A DNA stretch of 33,761 nucleotides, from positions 1 to 33,761 of the forward strand of contig JAFRZL010000052.1 in the NCBI GenBank assembly GCA_017442535.1. The letters are read 5' to 3'. The notes under the pieces are model-generated. The model saw only the letters and a program-made list of their open reading frames with translations, had not been told where the DNA came from and did not search any database. The stretch's first letter is position 1, and each line of letters begins with the position of its first letter. The position numbers were made by a program, and so were the translations under genes. Source of the DNA: Bacillota bacterium (GTDB lineage: Bacteria; Bacillota; Clostridia; Lachnospirales; Bianqueaceae). Shown piece by piece: positions 14,836 to 22,371 of this stretch.

Positions 14836-16005
14836 ATGAAATCATTTGAGACCTATCCGTCCGAGAAACGCGTCTATACGGACCGCATTTCGGGAATTAA
14901 AGTGACGCAGCTCACCAGCTTTCTGTGCAACAGTTATCACGAGTATTTTACGAATAACGGATTGTGGCAGAATGGCAGGGAGTATCTTTTTATTTCCGAC
15001 CGAGGCAATGCAACTAATCTGTTTACGATCAATCTGGAGAGCGGAGAGATCAACCGGCTGACGGATTATAAGCCCGGCGAGCACAGAGGCATCTATTTTG
15101 CCAACGATATCAACCCGGTGCGGCCGGAGGTGTACTGCTATGAGAATGACCGTATCTATGCCTACGATCTGACGGATCTGGAAACCCGTTTCCTGTATCA
15201 GGCGCCCGAAGGATTCCATCTGCACGGCGGTCTGGTCGGAGCGGACGGCAAATATACGTACATTACGCTGCAGGAGGATCTGTCCTCCAGAATTTACACG
15301 GATATGGGGGCCAGCTATATCGGATTTGCCGAGACATTTGAGGCGCATCCCGACTGCAGAATCGTCCGGATCGATACCGAGACCGGCAAAGCGGAGGAAT
15401 TGTGGCAGGAAAACTGCTGGATCGGACATGTGAATCCGTCACCCACGCAGCCCACACTGATGACTTTCTGTCATGAAGGCCCCTGGCATCTGGTGGATCA
15501 GAGACTGTGGTTCATGGATACCCGTGACTGCAAGCCCGTGATGCTCCGGCCCCGCAAGGTGGAGGGAGAGGGCGTCGGCCATGAATACTGGTTTGAAGAT
15601 GGCCTGAGGGTCGGCTATCAGGCACATCAGCCCGGCGTGGGATCCTTCTTCGGCGTGATCAATTATGATGGCAGCCATGAGCAGGAGGCGATGTGCGTAC
15701 CGTTCCCAAGTCCGGATCATGTGCATTCCGTGGACTTCAACCTGATCGTGAGCGACTCCGGCCGCGCGATCAAGCTGTATAAGAATCTGGGAGACAGATT
15801 TGACGACGCGCGTGTCCTGGCCATGCATGACGGCAGCTTCTTCCATCAGTTCTGCCATCCGCATCCCCGCATGATGCCCGGCGCCCGCCAGGTCCTTTAT
15901 AACAGCAATGTGACCGGCTACTGCCAGCTGTACCTGGCCGATATTCCGGAGGACGTGATGGCGCTGCCCAAGGTGGCGGATGTGATCAAGCCCATCGTTT
16001 CCTAA
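14836..16005 (+). CDS. ogl: Oligogalacturonate lyase, PL22 family (copy 2)
   Basis: Encodes 389 residues from ATG 14836 with AGGAGG 7 bases upstream. It is the same propeller fold and length as copy 1, with all key positions kept: CHEGPW at 212-217, VGHEYW with His249, DHVH (His295/297) and HQFCHPH with Gln338, His341 and His343 as probable metal ligands. Outside these motifs the two copies are quite different, so this is an old duplication or separate acquisition and not a recent copy. It is expected to cleave short unsaturated galacturonides in the cytoplasm. It is followed by a GH43 gene after 11 bases, which suggests that this copy works on pectin fragments bearing arabinose or xylose, or on a different uronide (inference). 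Confidence 0.92.
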   Translation: MKSFETYPSEKRVYTDRISGIKVTQLTSFLCNSYHEYFTNNGLWQNGREYLFISDRGNATNLFTINLESGEINRLTDYKPGEHRGIYFANDINPVRPEVYCYENDRIYAYDLTDLETRFLYQAPEGFHLHGGLVGADGKYTYITLQEDLSSRIYTDMGASYIGFAETFEAHPDCRIVRIDTETGKAEELWQENCWIGHVNPSPTQPTLMTFCHEGPWHLVDQRLWFMDTRDCKPVMLRPRKVEGEGVGHEYWFEDGLRVGYQAHQPGVGSFFGVINYDGSHEQEAMCVPFPSPDHVHSVDFNLIVSDSGRAIKLYKNLGDRFDDARVLAMHDGSFFHQFCHPHPRMMPGARQVLYNSNVTGYCQLYLADIPEDVMALPKVADVIKPIVS

Positions 16006-16016
16006 GGTGGCGGAAG

Positions 16017-17573
16017 ATGGCTGAACTGATCAATCCTCTGCTGCCCGGTTTTTACCCGGACCCTTCGGTATGTGAGCATAACGGCCACTATTATATGGTG
16101 ACCTCGACATTTGAATACTTCCCGGGCGTACCGGTTTTTCACTCGGAGGATCTGGTGCACTGGGAGCAGATCGGACATTGCCTGACCAGACCTTCCCAGC
16201 TCCCGCTCGATCATGTGCGGGCCTCGCAGGGCATTTACGCGTCCACGATCCGCTGGCATGACGGTCTTTTCTACATGGTGACGACGCTGGTGCAGGATCC
16301 GCCCTATTGGGGAAATGTCAATTTCTACGTGACGGCCGCCGATCCGGCCGGACCCTGGTCGGAACCCGTGGTGATCGAGGGAGCGCAGGGGATCGATCCG
16401 ACACTTTTCTGGGATGATGACGGGACGGCCTATTATCTGGGCAACCTCCGCCCGGTGACGGACAGGCCCTGCTCATCCAGACATATCTGGCTGCAGAAAT
16501 TGGATCTTCCTACCGGTAAACTCCTGGACGAACCGCATATCCTGCGCACGGACGGGGCGGTTTACGGGGCTCATGCGCCGGAAGGGCCTCATCTGTATCA
16601 TATCAACGGATGGTATTACCTGCTGATCGCTGAAGGAGGCACCAGCCATGACCACGCGATCAGCATCTTCCGCAGCCGCGAACTCTTTGGGCCTTATGAG
16701 GTCAATCCGCGCAATCCGATCATGACGCACCGGATGATGGGGAGGGATTCCGATATCAACAGTGTCGGTCATTCTGATCTGGTGCGGCTTGCGAACGGAG
16801 AATGGTGGGCCGTGATGCTGGCTTCCCGCCCGGACGGAGGCGATCACCGGATCCTGGGGCGCGAGACTTTTGCCGTGCCCGTGATCTGGGAGGATGACTG
16901 GCCTGTTTACAGTCCACATACGGGTAGGGTCGAATTCCGTTATCCTGCACCGGATCTGCCGCTGCATCCCTATGTACCGGCAGCAGCATGCGACCATTTT
17001 GACAGGCCCGAATTGGACATGGTCTGGAATCATCTGCGGACACCGCGGCAGCCCTACTGGTCGCTTGCGGAGCGTCCCGGCTGGCTGAGGCTGCACGGCA
17101 AGCGGGAGACGGTCTGCGAGCAGGCGAATCCCGCCATGATCATGCGCCGTCAGCAGCATATGTCTTTTTGCGCACGGACGCAGCTGGAGGCAGAGATTGC
17201 TGCGGGAGGATGTGCGGGTATCACCGCCTGGATGAATGAGAGCTATCACCTCAGGCTGGAGCTGAAGGCAAAAGAAGGCGGAAGGATCCTTTCGGTGATC
17301 CGCCGTTTTGCGGGGACGGATACGGTGTTAGCCGAGACAAAGATCCCTGACGCTCCCGTAGGACTGATGGTTCAGGCGGATCATACCCGGTATCAGTTCC
17401 GCTATGCCCTCACGCCCGGAGAATGGCTTGACGCCGCTCCGTCAGCGGACGGGTCGCACCTGTGCAAAGAGGCCGCCGGAGGCTTTAGCGGAGCCTATAT
17501 CGGATTATATGCCTGCGGCGAGGGGACAACGGCGGACTGGGATTATTTTGAATATCAGGGCCTGGGTGACTGA
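16017..17573 (+). CDS. GH43 family beta-xylosidase / alpha-L-arabinofuranosidase
   Basis: Encodes 518 residues from ATG 16017, with AAGGTGG just upstream. The N-terminal five-bladed propeller (1-310) has the three GH43 carboxylates: Asp15 in FYPDPSV (base), Asp127 in GIDPTLFWDDDG (pKa modulator) and Glu189 in APEGPHLY (acid). Residues about 325-515 form the C-terminal beta-sandwich typical of xylosidase-like subfamilies, ending in DWDYFEYQG. There is no signal peptide, so it acts on imported oligosaccharides. It removes xylose or arabinose ends; the sequence does not decide which. It shares a transcript with the PL22 gene 11 bases upstream, so a role on decorated pectin or xylogalacturonan is plausible. 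Confidence 0.92.
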   Translation: MAELINPLLPGFYPDPSVCEHNGHYYMVTSTFEYFPGVPVFHSEDLVHWEQIGHCLTRPSQLPLDHVRASQGIYASTIRWHDGLFYMVTTLVQDPPYWGNVNFYVTAADPAGPWSEPVVIEGAQGIDPTLFWDDDGTAYYLGNLRPVTDRPCSSRHIWLQKLDLPTGKLLDEPHILRTDGAVYGAHAPEGPHLYHINGWYYLLIAEGGTSHDHAISIFRSRELFGPYEVNPRNPIMTHRMMGRDSDINSVGHSDLVRLANGEWWAVMLASRPDGGDHRILGRETFAVPVIWEDDWPVYSPHTGRVEFRYPAPDLPLHPYVPAAACDHFDRPELDMVWNHLRTPRQPYWSLAERPGWLRLHGKRETVCEQANPAMIMRRQQHMSFCARTQLEAEIAAGGCAGITAWMNESYHLRLELKAKEGGRILSVIRRFAGTDTVLAETKIPDAPVGLMVQADHTRYQFRYALTPGEWLDAAPSADGSHLCKEAAGGFSGAYIGLYACGEGTTADWDYFEYQGLGD

Positions 17574-17594
17574 AAAACGCTTCCGGCCAACGAC

Positions 17595-17627
17595 AAAAAA
17601 GGGAATCGTGAAACGATTCCCTTTTAA
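17595..17627 (+). terminator. Bidirectional terminator between convergent genes
   Basis: A perfect 13-bp stem (17597-17609 with 17613-17625), AAAAGGGAATCGT against ACGATTCCCTTTT, loop GAA. T runs occur on both strands, so it serves the GH43 gene and the convergent zinc-ribbon gene. Confidence 0.9.
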
Positions 17628-17644
17628 CATGCACTGTTACCGGA

Positions 17645-18676
17645 TCACTCGCGCCAGCCGCAGCGGGTGCAGTGTGTGGAGAGGAAGCCTTTGACCCAGC
17701 GGCCGCGTCCGCAGAAGGGGCAGAGGTGGTTCACCATCTCGTATTCCAGCTCGAAAAAGACTTTGTCCATGCGCTCGCGCGTATAGGGGAAGCGAAGCTG
17801 CAGAACATTCACCTGGCGCGGACCTCCGTTCGGATGGCTCCCCGCATTGGTGACGAAGCGGTTCCCGATGATTTCGACAGGCGAGAAGAGCAGATAGGAG
17901 GGAACCTGCGGGTCACCCGTCAGGAGTCTGGCCAGATGCCTGTGGAATTTGACCGATAATTCACCGTCCTGGTCATAACGGACGAGCTTCTGATAGGCGG
18001 CGGAGTAGCAGCGGTTATAATAATGCGCGTTCTCCACTCCGAGACGGGAAGAGGAGCCCATGTCAGCCGTGGAAGAATTGGCATAGCCGGTATTGCCGGA
18101 ACGCGAATAGCCTGCAGAACCCATTCCGGCCGCGGAAGACCGGCTCCGCTGGTAGATCGCGTCATCGATCCTTTCAATATTCAGCTGAGAGAGGGCGGAG
18201 GTATTACTGACTCTGCCGGAGCGGATGGCGGCGCAGATCATGGCAATGACATCATCCAGCGTACGGAGCGCTTCGGTATTATTAGTGGAGATAGCCGTCT
18301 GGATCATCTTGCGGGCCAGAGGGATGTCCGGCACATACTGCCCCTGCTTGCATTTCTGCAGCCACAGCCGGAAATACTGCTGAACAGGCCGGTGATCGTT
18401 CGGAAACTGATTCACCATCTGGACGATCGCCTCCAGCGCCCGGTCATTATCCCCATATGCAATCAAAGAAGAAATCCTGCGGAACATGGAATTGGCTTCC
18501 TCACCGGAAATCTCCTCGGGCGTGAGCATTTTCTGCCCATTCACGGCACGATAGTGGTTGATCGCGTCCAGCACCACAAAAGCTTTGTGACAGTGAGGAC
18601 AAATATCGGTATAGCGGGAACTCTCCACCCGCACCGGCTGCCGACAATAAACGCACAATGCCTGCTCTGACGACAT
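17645..18676 (-). CDS. Protein with N- and C-terminal zinc ribbons, function unknown
   Basis: Encodes 343 residues from ATG 18674-18676 with GGAGA upstream. The first 30 residues hold two Cys pairs (C8-VY-C11 and C26-PH-C29), a four-Cys zinc ribbon. A helical part (about 35-165) follows, with a TPR-like look (DRALEAIVQMVNQFPNDHRP, ARKMIQTAISTNNTEA). Then come a Ser/Gly/Tyr-rich linker (about 178-215), a beta-rich domain (about 225-310) and a second ribbon (C319-PF-C322 and C336-TR-C339). There is no membrane segment or signal peptide. Two ribbons suggest nucleic-acid or protein binding in the cytoplasm, but I do not recognise the family. It is monocistronic, with its own promoter and a shared terminator, and is embedded among sugar-degrading genes on the other strand. 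Confidence 0.8.
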   Translation of the reverse strand: MSSEQALCVYCRQPVRVESSRYTDICPHCHKAFVVLDAINHYRAVNGQKMLTPEEISGEEANSMFRRISSLIAYGDNDRALEAIVQMVNQFPNDHRPVQQYFRLWLQKCKQGQYVPDIPLARKMIQTAISTNNTEALRTLDDVIAMICAAIRSGRVSNTSALSQLNIERIDDAIYQRSRSSAAGMGSAGYSRSGNTGYANSSTADMGSSSRLGVENAHYYNRCYSAAYQKLVRYDQDGELSVKFHRHLARLLTGDPQVPSYLLFSPVEIIGNRFVTNAGSHPNGGPRQVNVLQLRFPYTRERMDKVFFELEYEMVNHLCPFCGRGRWVKGFLSTHCTRCGWRE

Positions 18677-18711
18677 GACAATCTCTCCTATACTAAAGTA
18701 TAATCGAACAG

Positions 18712-18740
18712 ATTATATCATAGTTTCTCCGGTTTGGAAA
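18712..18740 (-). promoter_or_regulatory. Promoter of the zinc-ribbon gene
   Basis: Minus-strand TTTCCA (complement of 18735-18740) and TATAAT (complement of 18712-18717), 17 bp apart. The -35 is weak. A palindrome TATACT-AA-AGTATA lies downstream in the leader, starting at 18690. Confidence 0.6.
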
Positions 18741-18801
18741 GACCCGTACGCAAAATTACAATGCATTCCGGAAGGTTTTAAGCCTCTGCACCGGCAGGGC
18801 A

Positions 18802-18830
18802 TTGAAAAAGCCGGGGCGTTATGGTATGAT
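18802..18830 (+). promoter_or_regulatory. Promoter of the GH106-like gene
   Basis: TTGAAA at 18802-18807 and TATGAT at 18825-18830, spaced by 17 bp. Confidence 0.8.
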
Positions 18831-18858
18831 GAATAAAAGAGACAAAGGAGGTCATGCT

Positions 18859-21800
18859 ATGGATCGTGAACAATTCAAAAATCCGGGGGCCGGGTACCGC
18901 GGCGCCCCTTTCTGGGCCTGGAACGGAGATCTGCGCAAAGAGGAACTGGAGAGACAGATCGATGTATTTGAACAGATGGGTTTCGGAGGCTTCTTTATGC
19001 ATGCCCGTGCGGGCCTGATCACGAAATATTTGAGCGATGAATTTATGCAGAGCGTGAGGGACTGCTGCCTCAAAGCCGGGCAGAAAGGCATGAAGGCCTG
19101 GCTCTATGATGAGGACCGGTATCCTTCCGGCCCGGCGGGCGGCCTGGTGACGCGTAATCCCGCTTATACGAGGCGTTTCATCCGCTTTTCGCCAGAAGCC
19201 CTGCCGCTGGAGATCCTGGCCGATTACGATGTGCAGCTGGACAGCTCAGGCGACCTGGCGGCCTACAGCCGTCTGCCTGGGGCGTCCGGCTGTGGGACCT
19301 GGCACGCGTATTACGAGAAACAGCCAGCCACGACGGACGAGCAGCAGACCTATGTCGATACGCTGAACCCCGAAGCGATCAAGGCCTTCCTGCAGATTAC
19401 CCATGAGCGGTATAAAGAGACGGTCGGGGAATTCTTCGGCAATATCTCCCCGGGGATTTTTACGGATGAGCCGCAGTACGCGCGGGGGACACGTCTGCCC
19501 TTTGCCAGAGAGCGGGGCGAAGTTGTTATTCCCTGGACGGACGGGTTCGCGGAAGGCTTCCGCGAGGCCAAAGGATTTGATATACTGGATCATCTGCCCG
19601 AGCTGGTCTGGAATCTGCCGGACGGCAGGGTTTCTTCGGCCCGCTATCATTATTATGATTATCTGGCGGAGCGGTTCGCTTCCTCCTTCAGCGATACGAT
19701 CGGCGCGTGGTGCCGCGCGAACGGCCTTAAGTTTACCGGGCACCTGATGGGGGAGGGCCTGCTGGACGGGCAGGCGACCGTCGCCGGTGAAATGATGCGC
19801 AATTACCGTGCCTACGATATCCCGGGTGTGGATGTACTCGGCGCGCACAAGCTGGAGATGACGACGCTGAAACAGTGTCAGTCGGCCGTGCGCCAGCAGC
19901 ATTCGGACGGGCTGATGAGCGAGCTCTACGGAGTAGCCGGCTGGGAATATGATTTCCGCGGGCACAAGACGCAAGGGGACTGGCAGGCCGCGATGGGCGT
20001 GACGCTTCGTGTTCCCCACCATGCGCATTATACCTTTAACGGAGAATCCAAGCGCGATTATCCGGCCTCGATTTCTTATCAGGACTGCTGGTATGACCAG
20101 TATCCACTGATCGAGGACCATTTTGCGCGGATCAACGCGGTCTTTGCCCAGGCCGATCCTGTGGTCACGATCGGCGTCCTGCATCCGATCGAGACGACCT
20201 GGCTGCATCTCGGCCCCTCGGACCGCTCCGGAGCAGTCATCCAGCGGCGGCAGCGTCAGTTCGAAGGCCTGATCCGGACCCTGCACCAGAACTTCCTGGA
20301 CTTTGATTTTATCAGCGAATCGAGGCTCCCCGGACTCTGCCCGGAAGGAGGTTATCCGCTGCAGGTCGGCGCGATGGCCTACCGGACTGTGGTGGTTCCC
20401 GCGCTTGAAACCATGCGTTCGGATACGCTCCGGAGGCTGGAGCGCTTTGTCGAAGGGGGCGGCCGCCTGATTTTCATGGGCGCTTGTCCGGCCTATGTGG
20501 ATGCGGTTCCTTCCGATGCCGTGCGTCCGCTCTATGAACGCTCCACGGTAATCGCGGACGATCTGGAAGAGCTCCTTGCGGCACTGGATGACCTGCGGCC
20601 GCTTAAGGTAAGCCGTCCGAGCGGAATGCCTGTGGACAGCCTGATCCATCAGCAACGCCGCGATGCGGACGGGGACTGGATCTTTATCGCAGGGATCAAA
20701 ACGCTCCCGAGTCCCGATGTGGACATCCCGAACCAGGGTATCAAGTACAATGTCGGCCAGCTGTATCAGACCGAGACGCTGCGCTTTGCCCTGCGCGGAG
20801 AATACCGCCTGGAGGAGTGGGACACACTGACCGGCGAGATTCATCCGCTGCAGGCCGAGTCCCGGAACGGTTGGACAGTCTGGAGCCGACGCTGGTTCAT
20901 GCATGACAGTCTGTTGCTGCGGATGATTCCCTGCAGCGAGCAGGGGCTGGTACCGGCCGACCCGGATGCGTGGAAACGCGAATATCTGCGTAATACGCCT
21001 TTTGAGAGCGAGCGGGGCAGACGCCTGCAGAAGGCGGTCCCGGTCACCCTTGACGAGCCAAATGTCTGTCTGCTGGATATGGCAGAATATGCCCTCGATG
21101 ACGGTCCATGGCAGCCTCTGTCGGAGCTGCTCTCCGCAGAAAACATCTGCCGCGCGCAGTGCGGCCTCCCGATCCGCAAACGCGCGATGCGCCAGCCCTA
21201 TCAGATACCGATCCGTCCAGCCGAGCACCGTATAAGAGTGCGTTTTACGGTGGAAAGCCGCGTCTATGTGAGCGGTGCAAAGCTCGGTATGGAGAGTATG
21301 ACAGAAGCCACCGCCCTCTGGGACGGCCGGACGATTCCGCTCCATCCGGAAGGCTGGTACGTTGATCCTGTCATTCAGACTACGTCTCTGCCTGAAATCA
21401 CGCCCGGGAAGCACTGTCTGGAGATGACCTTCCCGCTCGGCTTGAATACAAAGCTCGAATACCTTTATCTGCTGGGCGATTTCGGCGTTGAACTCAGGGG
21501 TGTAAGCAAAACCCTGACCGAACCCGTGCGCGAGCTGGCCTTCGGCAGCTGGGTGCACCAGGGCCTGCCTTTCTATGGCGGCAAGCTGACCTATCACACC
21601 GAGATGGAGACGGGCCGATCCGCCGTCCTCCGTATCCCGCAGTATCGCGGAGCGCTGGTCCGCGTCAGCGTGGACGGAACCGACCGCGGCCCGATCATTT
21701 ATTCGCCCTATGCCATGCTGATCGACGGCTTGCAGCCCGGTACGCACCGCTTTGACCTGACGCTGTACGCGACCCGCTATAACACGTTCGCCGCACTGCA

Positions 21801-21945
21801 CCATCTGGGCACGATACCTTTCTCGCAGGGGCCTGACTGCTGGCGTTCGACCGGTGACCTCTGGAACGATGAATACCAGCCGATCGCCCAGGGCATCCTG
21901 AGTTCGCCGCGCTGGTATGATACGTCGCTCAGCACGGACAATTGA
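18859..21945 (+). CDS. GH106-like alpha-L-rhamnosidase family glycoside hydrolase
   Basis: Encodes 1028 residues from ATG 18859, chosen for AAAGGAGG 7 bases upstream; the longer frame from 18802 starts in the promoter. The N-terminal part has the pattern known from proteins annotated as GH106 or 'glycosyl hydrolase': GAPFWAWNG (15-23), RQIDVFEQMGFGGFFMHAR (32-50), a GL.TKYLS stretch and AWLYDEDRYPSGPAGG (80-95). Central TIM-barrel motifs include GIFTDEPQYARG, FTGHLMGEGLLDGQ and MSELYGVAGWEYDF. The C-terminal third is beta-sandwich-like. No signal peptide, so a cytoplasmic enzyme. The likely substrate is an alpha-L-rhamnose linkage such as those in rhamnogalacturonan I, which suits the PL22 and GH43 neighbours. 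Family placement is fairly sure; activity is inferred. Confidence 0.85.
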   Translation: MDREQFKNPGAGYRGAPFWAWNGDLRKEELERQIDVFEQMGFGGFFMHARAGLITKYLSDEFMQSVRDCCLKAGQKGMKAWLYDEDRYPSGPAGGLVTRNPAYTRRFIRFSPEALPLEILADYDVQLDSSGDLAAYSRLPGASGCGTWHAYYEKQPATTDEQQTYVDTLNPEAIKAFLQITHERYKETVGEFFGNISPGIFTDEPQYARGTRLPFARERGEVVIPWTDGFAEGFREAKGFDILDHLPELVWNLPDGRVSSARYHYYDYLAERFASSFSDTIGAWCRANGLKFTGHLMGEGLLDGQATVAGEMMRNYRAYDIPGVDVLGAHKLEMTTLKQCQSAVRQQHSDGLMSELYGVAGWEYDFRGHKTQGDWQAAMGVTLRVPHHAHYTFNGESKRDYPASISYQDCWYDQYPLIEDHFARINAVFAQADPVVTIGVLHPIETTWLHLGPSDRSGAVIQRRQRQFEGLIRTLHQNFLDFDFISESRLPGLCPEGGYPLQVGAMAYRTVVVPALETMRSDTLRRLERFVEGGGRLIFMGACPAYVDAVPSDAVRPLYERSTVIADDLEELLAALDDLRPLKVSRPSGMPVDSLIHQQRRDADGDWIFIAGIKTLPSPDVDIPNQGIKYNVGQLYQTETLRFALRGEYRLEEWDTLTGEIHPLQAESRNGWTVWSRRWFMHDSLLLRMIPCSEQGLVPADPDAWKREYLRNTPFESERGRRLQKAVPVTLDEPNVCLLDMAEYALDDGPWQPLSELLSAENICRAQCGLPIRKRAMRQPYQIPIRPAEHRIRVRFTVESRVYVSGAKLGMESMTEATALWDGRTIPLHPEGWYVDPVIQTTSLPEITPGKHCLEMTFPLGLNTKLEYLYLLGDFGVELRGVSKTLTEPVRELAFGSWVHQGLPFYGGKLTYHTEMETGRSAVLRIPQYRGALVRVSVDGTDRGPIIYSPYAMLIDGLQPGTHRFDLTLYATRYNTFAALHHLGTIPFSQGPDCWRSTGDLWNDEYQPIAQGILSSPRWYDTSLSTDN

Positions 21946-21959
21946 AAACCACTGTATCG

Positions 21960-21996
21960 GAAGGGCAGGGGCCTGCGCAGGCTCCTGCCCTTTTTC
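21960..21996 (+). terminator. Terminator of the GH106-like gene
   Basis: A long stem (AAGGGCAGG...CCTGCCCTT, with the inner GGCCTG/CAGGCT continuing the pairing) is followed by TTTTTCTCT on the plus strand, starting about 15 bases after the stop. Confidence 0.9.
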
Positions 21997-22005
21997 TCTG
22001 CAGCA

Positions 22006-22040
22006 CAACAAAAAATCCTTACCGGATACCGGTAAGGATT
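22006..22040 (-). terminator. Terminator of the tRNA-Ala gene
   Basis: A perfect 12-bp stem AATCCTTACCGG / CCGGTAAGGATT with loop ATA (22014-22040) is followed on the minus strand by TTTTTGTTGTG. Confidence 0.9.
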
Positions 22041-22044
22041 AACG

Positions 22045-22117
<73 letters not shown>

Positions 22118-22130
22118 AAGGACAAAACGT

Positions 22131-22159
22131 ATTATACCATAGGTGACAGAGGTTGTCAA
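22131..22159 (-). promoter_or_regulatory. Promoter of tRNA-Ala
   Basis: Perfect consensus on the minus strand: TTGACA (complement of 22154-22159), 17-bp spacer, TATAAT (complement of 22131-22136). Confidence 0.92.
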
Positions 22160-22250
22160 CAGTTTTTTTGGAAATCCTGAATTGTTTGATTGGGGTATTC
22201 GTGATCAGCAGAACATGGACTGGCCAAGAAATGGGATTACCAGAAAAACC

Positions 22251-22279
22251 TTGCATTTACCACCGTTTTGTGTCATAAT
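22251..22279 (+). promoter_or_regulatory. Probable promoter of the ABC transporter / dehydrogenase operon
   Basis: TTGCAT at 22251-22256 and CATAAT at 22274-22279, 17 bp apart. It leaves a leader of about 85 nt before the start at 22372; I see no riboswitch or terminator in it. Confidence 0.6.
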
Positions 22280-22371
22280 AAAACTGGTGCAGTTTATTCA
22301 GGATCATGCACAGATCCGTTCATTCATATGTATGCAAATAGAACAACAAACAGGATCCAGAGGAGAGATAA

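Noticed and set aside
19246..22011. A 921-residue open frame on the minus strand opposite the GH106-like gene
   Set aside because: It is an antisense shadow: it has no recognisable domains and an Arg/His/Gln-rich composition, covers a gene with clear motifs and a ribosome site, and runs through the terminator at 21960.
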